Notes: generated from the letters alone by a model not told the origin. 64,000 nt of DNA from Rhizobium sp. BK196 (GCF_014193255.1 NZ_JACHZB010000003.1:310001-374000); one strand, 5' to 3'; counted from the stretch's first letter, positions 1-10,388 are shown. Program-made: numbers and translations.

Positions 1-95
1 TTTGGAGCCACGAATTCAAGTCACGTCTTCGCGTTCCGCACAGCCAGAGTAGCTATGCGGCAAAAAACTTTTCCGTCCAGCGGAGAGAAAGATGA

Positions 96-434
96 TCAGG
101 CAGCCGGATTTTGCGGCTTAGTTTTGCCCTTCCGGGCAATATGAGACTTGAGAATGCGCGTCTTGAGCACATTCGATGCTTTAAAGGTCATGACGCGGCG
201 GGGCGAGATCGGAACTTCTTCACCGGTCTTCGGATTGCGGCCGATACGCTCGTTCTTGTCACGCACCTGGAAGGTCGCGAAGGAGGAAAGTTTGACGGTT
301 TCGCCACGCACGATCGCGTTGCAAATCTCGTCGATAACCGTTTCGACCAGTTCAGCAGATTCGGTCCGGGAGAGACCGACCTTTCGAAAAACGGATTCCG
401 CCAGGTCTGCTCGCGTCACTGTCTTTCCGGTCAT
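96..434 (-). CDS. ihfA: Integration host factor subunit alpha
   Basis: DNA-bending HU/IHF-family protein of 112 residues. It pairs with IHF beta to bend DNA at promoters, origins and recombination sites. The sequence shows the family layout: an N-terminal helical dimer region ([22 protein letters not shown]) and the beta-arm signature [12 protein letters not shown] near residue 65, followed by [10 protein letters not shown] chose the ATG at 434, which a GGGG run precedes; an in-frame start five codons upstream is less likely. It lies downstream of fabH on the same strand with a gap of about 105 nt, the usual alphaproteobacterial order plsX-fabH-ihfA. Confidence 0.93.
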   Translation of the reverse strand: MTGKTVTRADLAESVFRKVGLSRTESAELVETVIDEICNAIVRGETVKLSSFATFQVRDKNERIGRNPKTGEEVPISPRRVMTFKASNVLKTRILKSHIARKGKTKPQNPAA

Positions 435-539
435 GGTTTCCCCGCCCAATAGAAATATTTTGTGAAAGTGGGCAAAGATTATTTGTCTTGTGCCTCACGG
501 TCAAGCTCTTGTTCGCCGCCAGTTTTTTAGGATTTGCGC

Positions 540-1511
540 CTACCAGCGCAGCAAAACCGCGCCCCAGGTGAAGCCGCCACCCATGGCTTCCAGCATCACG
601 AGGTCGCCCTTCTTGATGCGTCCGTCGCCTGCTGCCGTCGCAAGTGCCAGCGGAATGGAGGCAGCGGACGTATTGCCGTGCAGGTCCACGGTGACGACCA
701 CCTTTTCCGGGGCAATGTTCAGCTTCTTGGCCGAACCGTCGATGATGCGGCGATTGGCCTGGTGAGGGACCAGCCAGTCGAGATCCTCAGAGGTCGTTCC
801 GGTCGAATCGAAAGCGGCCTGGATGACGTCGGTAATCATGCCCACGGCATATTTGAAGACCTCGCGGCCTTCCATGCGCAGTTTGCCGACCGTACCCGTC
901 GAGGACGGACCGCCGTCGACGTAGAGTTTTTCCTTGTGCGAGCCGTCGGAGCGCAAATGCGCGGTCAGCACGCCACGGTCTGCCGCCGTCCCCTCGCCTT
1001 CGGCCGCTTCCAGTACGACCGCGCCGGCGCCGTCGCCGAAAAGCACGCATGTGGTGCGATCATTCCAGTCAAGGATGCGGGAGAAGGTCTCGGCACCAAT
1101 GACGAGCACACGCTTGGCAAGTCCGCCACGGATATAGGCGTCCGCCGTCGTCACAGCGTAGACGAAGCCGGTGCAGACGGCCTGAACGTCAAAGGCGAAG
1201 CCATGCGCCATGCCGAGGCGATTCTGGATGTTGACTGCCGTCGCTGGGAAGGTGTTGTCAGGCGTGGAGGTGGCACAGATTATGACGTCGATATCGTCGG
1301 GCGTCAGGCCACCATTTGCGAGCGCCGCACGCGCTGCCGCTTCGCCTAGCGACGCCGTCGTTTCGCCATCGCCGGCTATGTAGCGCTGCCGGATACCGGT
1401 ACGCTGGACGATCCATTCGTCCGACGTGTCGACGACACCTTCCATTTCACGGTTGGTCATCACGCGTTTCGGCAGCGCAGCCCCGAAACCACGAACCACT
1501 GATCGGATCAT
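540..1511 (-). CDS. fabH: 3-oxoacyl-ACP synthase III (KAS III)
   Basis: Condenses acetyl-CoA with malonyl-ACP to start type II fatty acid synthesis in the cytoplasm. The 323-residue protein carries the full KAS III catalytic triad: Cys113 in AVCTGF, His250 in VPHQANRRI and Asn280 in HGNTSAAS. The start at 1511 ([10 protein letters not shown]) matches family length; a start at 1535 would overlap plsX and add eight residues of unconserved sequence. The gap to plsX is about 20 nt, so the two are almost certainly cotranscribed, coupling fatty-acid initiation with phospholipid initiation. Confidence 0.96.
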   Translation of the reverse strand: MIRSVVRGFGAALPKRVMTNREMEGVVDTSDEWIVQRTGIRQRYIAGDGETTASLGEAAARAALANGGLTPDDIDVIICATSTPDNTFPATAVNIQNRLGMAHGFAFDVQAVCTGFVYAVTTADAYIRGGLAKRVLVIGAETFSRILDWNDRTTCVLFGDGAGAVVLEAAEGEGTAADRGVLTAHLRSDGSHKEKLYVDGGPSSTGTVGKLRMEGREVFKYAVGMITDVIQAAFDSTGTTSEDLDWLVPHQANRRIIDGSAKKLNIAPEKVVVTVDLHGNTSAASIPLALATAAGDGRIKKGDLVMLEAMGGGFTWGAVLLRW

Positions 1512-1531
1512 ATTGCTTTGAACCCCGTCGC

Positions 1532-2578
1532 TCACGCGGCCTCGGGCCCCAAAGGGGGCAGCCGCTTGGCATGATATTTTTTAAGATCGTTTTCTATTTT
1601 CTGGGTCAGGCCATTCTTGGACATGTCATAACCGACTTCGATGGCCGCGGCTATGCCTTCGGCATTCGCCCCGCCGTGGCTCTTGATGACGATGCCATTC
1701 AGGCCGAGGAATACGCCGCCATTGACCTTGCTCGGATCGAGCTTCTCACGCAGCATGTCGAAGGCGCTCTTGGCGAAGAGGTAGCCGATTCGGGCAAGCA
1801 GAGTGCGCGACATGGCGGCGCGCAGATAGGCCGCGATCTGCCGGGCCGTGCCTTCGGCCGCCTTCAGCGCGATATTGCCGGAAAAGCCTTCCGTCACCAC
1901 CACATCGACCGTACCCTTGCCGAGATCGTCGCCTTCGACGAAGCCGGAATATTCGAGCGAATCGAGATTGGCCTCGCGCAGCAGGCGACCGGCCTCCTTG
2001 ACCTCTTCCTGGCCTTTGATTTCCTCGACGCCAACGTTCAGCAGACCGACGGTCGGACGCTCCAGCTCGAAGAGCGCGCGCGCCATGGCGCCGCCCATGA
2101 GAGCAAAATCCATCAGCTGCTGCGAATCGGCGCCGATCGTGGCGCCGACATCGAGCACGATGCTTTCGCCCTTCATCGTCGGCCAGATGGCGGCGATCGC
2201 CGGGCGTTCGATATTGGCCATCGTGCGCAGACAGAACTTGGCCATTGCCATGAGCGCGCCGGTGTTGCCGGCGGAAACGGCAACATCGGCCTCGCCCGAC
2301 TTCACCGCTTCGATCGTGCGCCACATGGTAGAGACATAGCGGCCGCGGCGCAGCGCCTGGCTCGGCTTCTCTTCCATGCTGACGGCAAGTTCGCAATCGT
2401 GAAAGGTCGACTTTTCCCTGAGCTTGGGAAACTTCGCCAGAACCGGGTCGCACTGTTCCTTGATGCCGTAAAAGACGAAGGAAATATCCGGGTGCCTGTC
2501 CAGCGCCTTGGCAGCACCGGGGATGACAACCTGGGGACCAAAGTCGCCACCCATGAGGTCGAGAGATATTCTGATCAC
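1532..2578 (-). CDS. plsX: Phosphate acyltransferase PlsX
   Basis: Makes acyl-phosphate from acyl-ACP for the PlsY step of phosphatidic acid synthesis; a peripheral membrane enzyme. The sequence begins (V/M)[14 protein letters not shown], the conserved PlsX N-terminus, and includes [10 protein letters not shown] and later [19 protein letters not shown], both diagnostic. I place the start at the GTG at 2578, preceded by an AGGGA ribosome-binding site. An open frame continues upstream to 2665, but those 29 residues are not family-like. Total about 348 residues. Second last in the run CBP3-DUF177-plsX-fabH. Confidence 0.95.
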   Translation of the reverse strand: MIRISLDLMGGDFGPQVVIPGAAKALDRHPDISFVFYGIKEQCDPVLAKFPKLREKSTFHDCELAVSMEEKPSQALRRGRYVSTMWRTIEAVKSGEADVAVSAGNTGALMAMAKFCLRTMANIERPAIAAIWPTMKGESIVLDVGATIGADSQQLMDFALMGGAMARALFELERPTVGLLNVGVEEIKGQEEVKEAGRLLREANLDSLEYSGFVEGDDLGKGTVDVVVTEGFSGNIALKAAEGTARQIAAYLRAAMSRTLLARIGYLFAKSAFDMLREKLDPSKVNGGVFLGLNGIVIKSHGGANAEGIAAAIEVGYDMSKNGLTQKIENDLKKYHAKRLPPLGPEAA

Positions 2579-2679
2579 GCGTCCCTGATCCTTCTCTTTC
2601 GCCTCAAGGACGAAATTTCGGCCAAAATACCGGTTTTGGCGTCGCTTACAACTGAATTGTGGCAAATGCCGGAGATGCT

Positions 2680-3234
2680 TCAGTCCTTTTTCCAGTCCTT
2701 GAGCACGGCGAATGCAGAGGGCTTCCGGTCATTTTCGCCCGTATCCTCGATATGGGCCGCGAACTCTGCACCTTCCTTGCGCGGATAAGGATCGATGGCA
2801 AGTGCTGCGAATTCTGCGACGATCTCGCCGGCATCGATCGTATCGCCGGTAAAGGTCTCCGGCAGGTCGGGACCATCAGGATCGAGCACCATTTCGCCGG
2901 CATCATTGGCAGGATGACGGGCGAGCTTGGAATTTTCCGGCACGAAGATCTGCTCGAATGTCTCATCGATGTCGGATTCGACCGGCTCGAGCGTGACGAC
3001 ACAGGCCTGGACGATCTTCGCCTGCACGCGCCCTTTGACGCGTATGCCGTCGCGCTTCCACCTGTTGATCTGCAGATCGGCATGGAGATTGCCCACCGAC
3101 ACGACGTTCCAGCTTTCGGCCAGCGCCTTCAGCTCTTCCTTGTCCGCGGCTACGCGCACTTCCACGGGATTGGCGGAAATATGGCCAACTTTGATGGGAT
3201 AGGAAAAGGGAATCTCGCTCAGATCTTTCTTCAT
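2680..3234 (-). CDS. DUF177 / YceD-family protein
   Basis: Protein of 184 residues of the YceD/DUF177 family, which in most bacteria sits beside rpmF or plsX and has been linked to 23S rRNA accumulation. The recognisable core is the central segment [32 protein letters not shown], with a single Cys where many homologues have a CxxC-type element, then an acidic C-terminal half. It starts 11 nt after the CBP3-like gene and ends about 100 nt before plsX, so it belongs to the same transcription unit. Family assignment is firm; molecular role here is inferred. Confidence 0.85.
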   Translation of the reverse strand: MKKDLSEIPFSYPIKVGHISANPVEVRVAADKEELKALAESWNVVSVGNLHADLQINRWKRDGIRVKGRVQAKIVQACVVTLEPVESDIDETFEQIFVPENSKLARHPANDAGEMVLDPDGPDLPETFTGDTIDAGEIVAEFAALAIDPYPRKEGAEFAAHIEDTGENDRKPSAFAVLKDWKKD

Positions 3235-3245
3235 GATTCTTCTCC

Positions 3246-3779
3246 TCAGGCGACCTCGGGAATCGTCGCCGAACCGGTGGCGATCGTCTCTTCGGGAATG
3301 GCCGAAAGATGGGATTCCGCCGCCATCATCCAGTGCGCCAGGCCGCTCATATCTGCAGGCTCGGCGGCTTCGGGATAAATATTGCGCTGAAGGGCCGCGG
3401 AAAGGGCGGCAACGTCACCGGCATCCAGCGCCTTCGAATAGGCTTCCAGCCGGCCGTAAAACATCCCAGCCAGCTTCTTCATGCGCTTCGGCACGCTGTT
3501 GTCGCCGATGCCGAGTTCGCGAATCGAATAATCGATATCCTCAAAAAAGGCGTCAACGATCTCCTGGGCGATCTCCTGGCCGCTCGTCCCGGACGTGCGG
3601 GTGCGGCGGAAAAATAGGATCATGGCTATCGACAGCATCTCGAAGCGGCCCATGACGGTATCGGGCACGTCAAGGCGCTCGTAGAGCTCCGGCATGCGGG
3701 CAGCGGCCGTAAGAGCCGCATATTGCCGCTCGACGATGGTCTGGTTGCTGTTTCTCTTACCGAAGAGCCCGAAGATCAT
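3246..3779 (-). CDS. Ubiquinol-cytochrome c chaperone (CBP3-like)
   Basis: CBP3/UQCC1-type protein of 177 residues thought to assist cytochrome b/bc1 assembly. The family pattern is seen in YAALTAAARMPELYERLDVPDT (residues about 20-41), RFEMLSIAMILFFRR, and FFEDIDYSIRELGIGD followed by VPKRMKKLAGMFYGR. The start at 3779 (MIFGLFGKRNSN) is chosen because conservation begins there; the open frame runs 48 codons further upstream without resemblance to the family. First gene of the leftward unit, divergent from bamE across a 246-nt intergenic region. Confidence 0.9.
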   Translation of the reverse strand: MIFGLFGKRNSNQTIVERQYAALTAAARMPELYERLDVPDTVMGRFEMLSIAMILFFRRTRTSGTSGQEIAQEIVDAFFEDIDYSIRELGIGDNSVPKRMKKLAGMFYGRLEAYSKALDAGDVAALSAALQRNIYPEAAEPADMSGLAHWMMAAESHLSAIPEETIATGSATIPEVA

Positions 3780-4025
3780 TTGTTTTTTCCGGAAATGCCA
3801 CATTCTTAGCGCCAAGCGGCACCGGGCCTTGTTGCATGATTTCGAAAGCTGGTTTACCGAAGCAGGCGCGAATTGCAATGCTGTTCGTGGCCGGTTTCGG
3901 GACAGGTGCGCTCCGGTGCACAACGAGGCGGATCGGGAGAATTCGACCCCGGAATGGCCACAATGGTTTTGCAGGAGGAAGCACGCAGTATTTGGAATGG
4001 CTGCTATCGATACTCAAGGGAGTAG
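3780..4025. promoter_or_regulatory. Divergent intergenic region (CBP3-like / bamE)
   Basis: A 246-nt gap between divergently transcribed genes, so it must hold promoters for both directions. An AAGG Shine-Dalgarno six bases before the bamE ATG (AAGGGAGTAGATG, ending at 4028) is clear. No operator palindrome or RNA element stood out by eye. Confidence 0.5.
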
Positions 4026-4559
4026 ATGTCGTTGAAGAAACGGTATTTCAAGTCAGACATGAAATTCTTCAGCAATGCGGCCATTGCCATCATAATCGCC
4101 TCCACCACTGCCCTTTCAGGCTGCCAGACGAGCACCGTGCTGAACGGCGGTTATATCGTCGACCAACAGTCGCTGGCGCTGGTGCCCGAGGGTTCCAGCC
4201 GCGAGCAGGTGCTGCTGTCGCTCGGCACACCGTCCACGACGGCAACCTTCGACGGCGAAGTCTTCTATTACATCTCGCAGCGCCGCCAGCGCTCGATGGC
4301 CTACCAGAAGCTGCGCGTCACCGACCAGAGCATTCTCGCCATCTATTTCGACAAGGATGGCGTCGTGACGCGCCGCGCCAATTATACCCTCCAGGACGGC
4401 AAGGTATTCGACACGATTTCGCGCGTTACGCCGACCGGCGGCCGCGAACTCACCTTCCTGCAGCAGATGCTGTCCGGCGGCAGCGCGGCGAATGCGGCCC
4501 GCAGCCTGTTCGGTGGCGGTGCCGGCGGCACGCCGCAGAACCCGTCCAGCCTGCGTTAA
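4026..4559 (+). CDS. bamE: Outer-membrane assembly lipoprotein BamE (SmpA/OmlA)
   Basis: Lipoprotein component of the BAM beta-barrel insertion machine. An N-terminal signal with lipobox LSGC (Cys at residue 33) is followed by the SmpA/OmlA core: VPEGSSREQVLLSLGTPS, then FYYISQRR and LAIYFDKDGVV. At 177 residues it has a Gly/Ala-rich C-terminal tail typical of rhizobial copies. The start at 4026 is supported by an AAGG ribosome-binding site; the in-frame ATG at 4059 would leave a shorter but still workable signal peptide. A strong bidirectional terminator follows. Confidence 0.92.
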   Translation: MSLKKRYFKSDMKFFSNAAIAIIIASTTALSGCQTSTVLNGGYIVDQQSLALVPEGSSREQVLLSLGTPSTTATFDGEVFYYISQRRQRSMAYQKLRVTDQSILAIYFDKDGVVTRRANYTLQDGKVFDTISRVTPTGGRELTFLQQMLSGGSAANAARSLFGGGAGGTPQNPSSLR

Positions 4560-4580
4560 GGCAAGCTGTCCCATACAGAA

Positions 4581-4608
4581 AAACCCGCCGGAGCGATCCG
4601 GCGGGTTT
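4581..4608. terminator. Bidirectional terminator between bamE and hppA
   Basis: Perfect 12-bp stem with GCGA loop (AAACCCGCCGGA / TCCGGCGGGTTT), flanked by A and T runs, placed exactly between the convergent ends of bamE and hppA. Confidence 0.9.
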
Positions 4609-4631
4609 CTCGTATCGTTGGCTAGCGCATC

Positions 4632-6770
4632 TTAATGCGCGAGAATCGCCAGCAGCAGCAATGCCACGATGTTGGTGATCTTGATCGCCGGGTTGACCGC
4701 GGGTCCGGCCGTATCCTTGTAGGGGTCGCCGACGGTATCACCGGTCACCGATGCCTTGTGAGCATCCGAGCCCTTCATATGGCGGACACCATCCTTGTCG
4801 ACAAAGCCGTCTTCGAAGCTCTTCTTGGCATTGTCCCATGCACCGCCACCCGAGGTCATCGAAATTGCGACGAAGAGGCCGTTGATGATGACGCCAAGCA
4901 GCGATGCGCCAAGTGCTGCAAAGGCCGACGCCTTGGAGCCGGAGATGATAAGTACGCCGAAATAGACGATAACGGGCGCCAGCACCGGCAGCAGCGACGG
5001 AATGATCATTTCGCGGATCGCGGCCTTGGTCAGAAGATCGACGGCGCGGCCATAATCCGGCTTTTCCGTGCCCTGCATGATGCCCGGCTTTTCACGGAAC
5101 TGCTTACGCACTTCCTCGACGATCGCGCCGGCGGCACGGCCGACAGCGGTCATGGCGATGCCGCCGAAAAGATAGGGAATAAGGCCGCCGAACAGCAGAC
5201 CGGCGACGACATAGGGGTTGGACAGATCGAAGGAGATCGAGCCGATATTCTGGAAATACGGATATTGATCCGGATGCGCGGCAAAATATTGCAGGTCGTT
5301 CGCATAGGCCGCAAAGAGCACCAGAGCGCCGAGGCCGGCCGAACCGATCGCATAACCCTTGGTGACGGCCTTCGTCGTGTTGCCGACGGCATCGAGCGCG
5401 TCGGTGGACTTGCGCACTTCCGGCGGCAGGTGGGACATTTCGGCGATGCCGCCGGCATTGTCGGTGACCGGGCCGAAAGCATCGAGCGCAACGATCATGC
5501 CGGCAAGGCCGAGCATGGCGGTGACCGCGATGCCGGTGCCGAAGAGGCCGCCGAGCTGATAGGTCGCAAGAATGCCACCGACGATAACGATTGCCGGCAG
5601 CGCCGTCGATTCCAGGGATACTGCGAGGCCCTGGATGACGTTGGTGCCATGGCCGGTTACCGATGCTTGAGCGATCGAGACGACCGGGCGTTTGCCTGTG
5701 CCGGTATAATATTCCGTGATGACGACGATCAGCGCGGTGACGACCAGACCGACGAGACCGCATACGAAGAGCTTCGTGCCCGTTACCTCAAAGCCGGCGA
5801 CCTGCCCGAGCGAACCCCAGCCAACCGTCAGCGAAGTCGCGGCACCGAGACCGACGATCGACAGAAGGCCTGTCACGATGAGGCCCTTGTAGAGGGCGCC
5901 CATGATCGAGCCGTTCGGGCCGAGCTTGACGAAGAAGGTGCCGACGATCGAGGTAATGATGCAGGCGCCGCAGATTGCCAGCGGATAGATCATCGCAGAC
6001 TGCAGAACGGGTGCGCCGGCAAAGAAGATTGCCGCCAGAACCATCGTTGCGACCACGGACACCGCGTAGGTTTCGAAGAGGTCGGCTGCCATGCCGGCGC
6101 AATCGCCGACATTGTCGCCGACGTTGTCGGCAATGGTTGCCGGGTTGCGCGGGTCGTCTTCCGGAATGCCGGCCTCTACCTTGCCGACGAGGTCGCCGCC
6201 GACATCGGCACCCTTCGTAAAGATGCCGCCGCCGAGACGGGCGAAGATCGAGATCAGCGATGCGCCGAAGCCGAGCGCCACGAGGGAGTCGATGACCTCA
6301 CGCGAGCCGGGCTCGTGTCCGAGCACTATCGTCAGCACGTAATAATAGATGGAGACGCCGAGCAGCGCGAGACCGGCAACCAGCATGCCGGTGATCGCGC
6401 CCGACTTGAAGGCAATATCCAGGCCGGCCTTGAGGCTGGCGGATGCTGCCTGGGCGGTGCGCACATTGGCGCGGACGGAGACGTGCATACCGATGAAGCC
6501 GGCAGCACCTGAGAGGACGGCGCCGATCAGGAACCCGATCGCGGCCGTGGCGGAAAGAAGCAGCCATGCTGCAATGAAAACAACAATGCCTACGATGGCA
6601 ATGGTTCTATACTGACGCGTCAGATAGGCCTGGGCGCCCTCGCGGATATAGCCCGCGATCTCCTGCATGCGGCTGTTGCCCTGATCGGCTGCAAGCACCG
6701 ACCGGGTTGCCCAGATGGCATAGACCACCGAGAGCAGGCCACATGCGATTACCAATAAAAGAATGGTCAT
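4632..6770 (-). CDS. hppA: Membrane-bound proton-translocating pyrophosphatase
   Basis: Integral membrane enzyme that couples PPi hydrolysis to H+ pumping. The 712-residue length and about 16 hydrophobic segments fit the family. Catalytic loops are intact: [22 protein letters not shown], then [18 protein letters not shown], and DNAGGIAEM. In [10 protein letters not shown] the position that decides K+ dependence is Lys, the signature of the K+-independent class (established for the Ala/Lys460 switch), and the next-door C-terminal motif [18 protein letters not shown] is complete. Convergent with bamE; nusB lies upstream with about 195 nt between. Confidence 0.97.
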   Translation of the reverse strand: MTILLLVIACGLLSVVYAIWATRSVLAADQGNSRMQEIAGYIREGAQAYLTRQYRTIAIVGIVVFIAAWLLLSATAAIGFLIGAVLSGAAGFIGMHVSVRANVRTAQAASASLKAGLDIAFKSGAITGMLVAGLALLGVSIYYYVLTIVLGHEPGSREVIDSLVALGFGASLISIFARLGGGIFTKGADVGGDLVGKVEAGIPEDDPRNPATIADNVGDNVGDCAGMAADLFETYAVSVVATMVLAAIFFAGAPVLQSAMIYPLAICGACIITSIVGTFFVKLGPNGSIMGALYKGLIVTGLLSIVGLGAATSLTVGWGSLGQVAGFEVTGTKLFVCGLVGLVVTALIVVITEYYTGTGKRPVVSIAQASVTGHGTNVIQGLAVSLESTALPAIVIVGGILATYQLGGLFGTGIAVTAMLGLAGMIVALDAFGPVTDNAGGIAEMSHLPPEVRKSTDALDAVGNTTKAVTKGYAIGSAGLGALVLFAAYANDLQYFAAHPDQYPYFQNIGSISFDLSNPYVVAGLLFGGLIPYLFGGIAMTAVGRAAGAIVEEVRKQFREKPGIMQGTEKPDYGRAVDLLTKAAIREMIIPSLLPVLAPVIVYFGVLIISGSKASAFAALGASLLGVIINGLFVAISMTSGGGAWDNAKKSFEDGFVDKDGVRHMKGSDAHKASVTGDTVGDPYKDTAGPAVNPAIKITNIVALLLLAILAH

Positions 6771-6965
6771 TCGCTCTTTCCTCCCATAAGCCGGAACTCA
6801 CTCCTTCTCCGGCGACGAATGCCGTTGAATCGACTCCTCTCCACAGAAACGCTCAACAGGCGAGCGGAGATTGCGTGGTCGATAACGTCGCGTCAAGACT
6901 GCAAAACTTCAAAAGCCTTGCAGTACCGCAGAAAGAACGGGAGGGATTGTTTGGGGGCTAAGTGC

Positions 6966-7448
6966 CTACTTCTTCTGGTCGCCGCGCACTTGCTTGGCGA
7001 TGCGGTCCAGAACGGCGTTGACGAGCTTGGGCTCATCGTCGTCGAAGAAGGCACGAGCGATCTCGACATATTCGGTAACGATGACGGCGACCGGCACGTC
7101 CTTGCGGTCGACGAGTTCGAAAACGCCGGCGCGCAGGATGGCGCGTACGGTGCTATCGAGACGCGACAAGGCCCAGTCGTCCTGCAGGGCAGAGGCGATC
7201 AGCGGGTCGAGGCGGAGCTGGTCGCGCACGACGCCCGAGACGATCGAGCGGAACCAGCCGGCATCGGCCTTCAGATAGGTTTCGCCGTCAAGTTCCTGGC
7301 CGAGGCGATGCGCCTCGTATTCCGCTACGATTTCCAGAACGCCGGTGCCGCCGATATCCATCTGATAGAGCGCCTGCACAGCCGCGAGGCGTGCAGCGCC
7401 CCGCTGGTTGGCAGCCTTGACCAGTCGTTCGGTATTTTCGTCAGTCAT
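6966..7448 (-). CDS. nusB: Transcription antitermination protein NusB
   Basis: RNA-binding partner of NusE (S10) in rRNA antitermination. The 160-residue protein begins with the family signature [19 protein letters not shown] and ends with [30 protein letters not shown], which matches the NusB C-terminal helices. It starts three bases after the ribH stop, so ribH-nusB is one unit, the usual pairing in alphaproteobacteria. Confidence 0.95.
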   Translation of the reverse strand: MTDENTERLVKAANQRGAARLAAVQALYQMDIGGTGVLEIVAEYEAHRLGQELDGETYLKADAGWFRSIVSGVVRDQLRLDPLIASALQDDWALSRLDSTVRAILRAGVFELVDRKDVPVAVIVTEYVEIARAFFDDDEPKLVNAVLDRIAKQVRGDQKK

Positions 7449-7451
7449 TCT

Positions 7452-7907
7452 TTATGCACCCAGCTTCTTCTTCAGCTCGATCATGGTGAGAGCTGCACGG
7501 GCGGCGAAACCGCCCTTGTCCTTGTCCGAACGGCGCGCGCGCGCCCATGCCTGTTCATCGTTCTCGACCGTCAGGATGCCGTTGCCGATGGCAAGTGACT
7601 CGCTGACGGCGAGATCCATCAGAGCGCGCGAGGACTCGTTCGACACGATGTCGAAATGATAGGTCTCGCCGCGGATGACCATGCCGAGCGCGACAAAACC
7701 GTCATACTGCGTGCCATCATTATCCGCGCCATCGAGCGCCATGGCAATCGTCGCCGGAATTTCCAGCGCACCGGGCACGGTAACGACGTCATACGTAGCA
7801 CCCGCTTCTTTCAGCGCGAAGGTCGCGCCTTCCAGAAGAGCATCGGCCATGTCGTCATAGAAGCGCGCTTCGACGATCAAAATATGGGGAGCGGTCTCTT
7901 TCGGCAT
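7452..7907 (-). CDS. ribH: 6,7-dimethyl-8-ribityllumazine synthase
   Basis: Condenses 5-amino-6-ribitylaminouracil with dihydroxybutanone phosphate, the penultimate riboflavin step. The 151-residue sequence shows [11 protein letters not shown] (substrate-binding loop), [12 protein letters not shown] with the catalytic His, and [12 protein letters not shown]. The remaining riboflavin genes, ribD and ribE, are 2-4 kb away on the same strand, separated by three genes on the opposite strand. I saw no FMN riboswitch in the upstream region. Confidence 0.95.
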   Translation of the reverse strand: MPKETAPHILIVEARFYDDMADALLEGATFALKEAGATYDVVTVPGALEIPATIAMALDGADNDGTQYDGFVALGMVIRGETYHFDIVSNESSRALMDLAVSESLAIGNGILTVENDEQAWARARRSDKDKGGFAARAALTMIELKKKLGA

Positions 7908-8253
7908 GGTTCACCTTCGGTTGGAGGGGCGTTTTCCACTCGGGCAGGCCGCGGTCAAAACATGCCTTCGAGCGAATGGCAAGCAAATTCGGGCGGCGCC
8001 CCAAGAGGAAAGATAAAATATCTGCAATGAGATAGCGGAGTCCGGTTTTGCCAAGAGCAACGGCGCAAAAAACATGCTTAGCCGAGTGACGTGAAAACGG
8101 CGAATCAAAGGCGGCCTTCGTGAATAATTTGTAATTTGTTTTCAGTGGCTTATGCCATTGAAACGATGATGCTGCAGCGCCAAATCTCAGTCGTAACGCC
8201 AACGATCCCCTGCAACGACAGCCGACCGTCACAGCAGACGAAAGGATACACTT
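7908..8253. other. Intergenic region, ribH / small secreted protein
   Basis: A 346-nt divergent gap that must carry promoters for ribH (leftward) and the secreted-protein gene (rightward). A locally AT-rich patch lies near 8120-8145. An AAAGGA ribosome-binding site lies about 8 nt before the ATG at 8254. I found no convincing small gene, tRNA, or the conserved helices of an FMN riboswitch. Confidence 0.45.
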
Positions 8254-8610
8254 ATGAACCGCGTTTCCAAAATCGCTTTTGCCGCCGCTTTCTCCTCCCT
8301 TGCATTTGCCGGCGTCAGCCGGGCCGAAAGTCTTGGCATGAATACCGCACAGGGTATCGAGCAGACGCTTCGCACCTTCCAGGGCGACTTAGACGTCCGG
8401 CCCGTCTATGACTGGCACAATCTCGACGACGAAAACACCGGTCCGCGCTCCGTCCTCCAGCGCCCGCAAAGCGCCGTACATGCCATCCAGGCCTCCATCG
8501 ACGCCAACAGGTCGCTGGCACACAAGCTCAACAATGAAGGCGTCAATATCCGCAATGTCGTGAATGCCGAACAGGCAGCCGATGGCAGCATTACGTTCTA
8601 CGTTCGCTGA
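8254..8610 (+). CDS. Small secreted protein of unknown function
   Basis: Protein of 118 residues. An N-terminal signal peptide (MNRVSKIAFAAAFSSLAFAGVSRA, cleavage after SRA) is followed by a short polar domain without cysteines or a motif I recognise. A purine-rich Shine-Dalgarno AAAGGA supports the ATG. No partner gene is close: ribH diverges on the left and the cupin gene begins 124 nt downstream. Likely periplasmic; function unknown. Confidence 0.75.
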   Translation: MNRVSKIAFAAAFSSLAFAGVSRAESLGMNTAQGIEQTLRTFQGDLDVRPVYDWHNLDDENTGPRSVLQRPQSAVHAIQASIDANRSLAHKLNNEGVNIRNVVNAEQAADGSITFYVR

Positions 8611-8734
8611 GGCCGCCGACTTGGAAGGCGGGTATGGACGGCTGATTCCTCGCCGCCCATACCCGACTTTTCTCGAAATCACTGTTGCATTTTCCGCCGG
8701 ATAAGAGTGTCTTCTCGTCAAAACGAAGAACTCT

Positions 8735-9229
8735 ATGCCGACAAATGTTAAGCCGGTCATCAACACGGCCGATCTCTCCCTTGAACACTGGACGAAGGGA
8801 ACGTTCTTCGAAAGCCACGATACGTCTTTCGGAAAAGACCTTGGACTTTCCAATCTCGGCATCAGCTACAGCGAAGTACCACCAGGCAAATCCGGCTGCC
8901 CTTTTCACAACCATCATGTGGAAGACGAGCTCTTCTATATCATAGAGGGTACGGGCGAATATCGGTTCGGCAACCATCGCTATCCGATCAAGAAGGGCGA
9001 CGTGCTGGGTGCCCCTTCGGGCGGGGCGGAAACAGCTCATCAGATCATCAATACCGGATCGACGCCGCTGATCTATCTGGGCCTATCGACCAAGGCGAAG
9101 ACCGAGATCTGCGAATATCCCGATTCCGGCAAGTTTCTCGCCAAGACCAACCGCGACGGCAGTTCCTTCGGCCATATCGGCCGAGGCGAGAACACGCTCG
9201 ATTACTGGGATGGCGAACCGGGCCTCTGA
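8735..9229 (+). CDS. Cupin-domain protein
   Basis: A 164-residue single-domain cupin. Metal-binding motif 1 is clear in CPFHNHHVEDELFYIIEGTGEYRFG (residues about 55-80: two His plus Glu), and motif 2 in GDVLGAPSGGAETAHQIINTG. The C-terminal part (KAKTEICEYPDSGKFL) resembles uncharacterised cupins that bind small metabolites or sugars. Substrate cannot be told from sequence. Confidence 0.85.
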   Translation: MPTNVKPVINTADLSLEHWTKGTFFESHDTSFGKDLGLSNLGISYSEVPPGKSGCPFHNHHVEDELFYIIEGTGEYRFGNHRYPIKKGDVLGAPSGGAETAHQIINTGSTPLIYLGLSTKAKTEICEYPDSGKFLAKTNRDGSSFGHIGRGENTLDYWDGEPGL

Positions 9230-9271
9230 TATCCGCTCCGTCATCGCAACTCCATTTCAGAGCAGATTTTC

Positions 9272-9787
9272 ATGATCGATATTCCGACACTGGAAACCCG
9301 GCGGCTCATTCTGCGCGCACATCGGCGCGACGATTTCGACGCGCATTTCGAGCTCTGGCGTGACGAGAATGTCGTGCGCTTCATCACAGGCGTGCCCTCC
9401 ACCCGTGAGCAGAGTTGGGCACGGCTGCTGCGGATTGCCGGCATGTGGCATCACGTGGGCTTCGGGTTCTTCGCGCTCGAAGAAAAAGAAAGCGGCCGTT
9501 TCATCGGCGAAGCAGGTTTCCTCGAAGCCAAGCGTGACATGGAGCCGTCGATCGAAGGCACGATGGAGGTAGGCTGGGCCTTGCTGCCTTCCACCCACGG
9601 CAAAGGTTACGCCACAGAAGCCCTGAAGGCGATCATCGGCTGGGGTGAAACGCAGTTTCCAGGACGGCCAATGACTTGCATCATCAGCCCGGACAATGCG
9701 CCGTCACTGAAGCTCGCCGAAAAGCTTGGCTTCCGAGAAACGGCGCGAACTGACTATAACGGCCCGATCATTCAGTTTTCGCGCTAG
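9272..9787 (+). CDS. GNAT-family N-acetyltransferase (RimJ/RimL type)
   Basis: A 171-residue acetyl-CoA-dependent acyltransferase. It opens with the typical IPTLETRRLILRAHRRDD and contains the acetyl-CoA loop THGKGYATEALKAII and the C-terminal NAPSLKLAEKLGFRE. Target unknown; homologues modify ribosomal protein N-termini or small amines. Its 3' end overlaps that of ribE by 20 nt in convergent orientation. Confidence 0.9.
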   Translation: MIDIPTLETRRLILRAHRRDDFDAHFELWRDENVVRFITGVPSTREQSWARLLRIAGMWHHVGFGFFALEEKESGRFIGEAGFLEAKRDMEPSIEGTMEVGWALLPSTHGKGYATEALKAIIGWGETQFPGRPMTCIISPDNAPSLKLAEKLGFRETARTDYNGPIIQFSR

Positions 9788-10388
9788 GAAACTCCGCGAG
9801 GCGGGCGGCATACCGCGCCATCGTGTCGACCTCGAAGTTGACGAAGTCGCCGGCCTTGCGTTCGCCCCAGGTCGTGACCTCCAGCGTGTGGCGGATCAAG
9901 AGCACGTCGAAATCCGTGCCATCGACGGCGTTGACGGTTAGCGACGTGCCGTCGAGCGCAATCGAACCCTTAGGTGCCACGAACTTCGCGAGATGAGCTG
10001 GTGCGCGCAGGCGGAAACGAGTGGCATCGCCTTCTTCCGTCACAGACAGGATCTCGGCCTTGCCATCGACATGGCCGGAGACGATATGGCCGCCAAGCTC
10101 GTCACCGATTTTCAGCGAACGTTCGAGATTGATATGGCTGCCCGCCTCCCAGGTGGAAATAGTGGTGAGGCGTAGAGCCTCCTCCCATGCCTCCACCTCA
10201 AACCAGCGGCCGTTGCTGCCCTCCTGCGGCAAGCCGGTCACGGTCAGGCAGATGCCGGAATGAGAGATGGAAGCGCCCATATCGATGGTCGCCGGGTCGT
10301 AATTCGTCGTGACGCGAAGCTTGATGCCTTCTTTCAAAGGCGCAACGGATTCGATCGTGCCGATATCAGTGATAATTCCGGTAAACAT
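9768..10388 (-). CDS. ribE: Riboflavin synthase subunit alpha
   Basis: Dismutates two lumazine molecules to riboflavin. The protein has 206 residues with the family N-terminus [14 protein letters not shown] and the two tandem lumazine-binding repeats (GICLTVTG in the first, GTSLTVNAVDG in the second). The ATG at 10388 overlaps the ribD stop as TGATG, implying translational coupling. A TTG one codon upstream is possible but unnecessary. Confidence 0.95.
   Translation of the reverse strand: MFTGIITDIGTIESVAPLKEGIKLRVTTNYDPATIDMGASISHSGICLTVTGLPQEGSNGRWFEVEAWEEALRLTTISTWEAGSHINLERSLKIGDELGGHIVSGHVDGKAEILSVTEEGDATRFRLRAPAHLAKFVAPKGSIALDGTSLTVNAVDGTDFDVLLIRHTLEVTTWGERKAGDFVNFEVDTMARYAARLAEFPSAKTE

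Noticed and set aside
1..95. RNA gene or coding tail at the left edge
   Set aside because: No tRNA consensus box and no coding frame with support; it is simply the downstream flank of ihfA.
4635..6512. 625-codon open frame on the + strand
   Set aside because: Antisense to hppA; composition is the usual high-GC shadow (Arg/Asp/Gly-rich) with no domain. Same reasoning removes the long frames opposite parC (23908-25512), ppk (36606-37850), the ABC-F gene (59240-61006) and the molybdopterin enzyme (45931-47646).
7908..8253. FMN riboswitch upstream of ribH
   Set aside because: Riboflavin genes often have one, so I looked, but could not find the conserved helices and loops on either strand.
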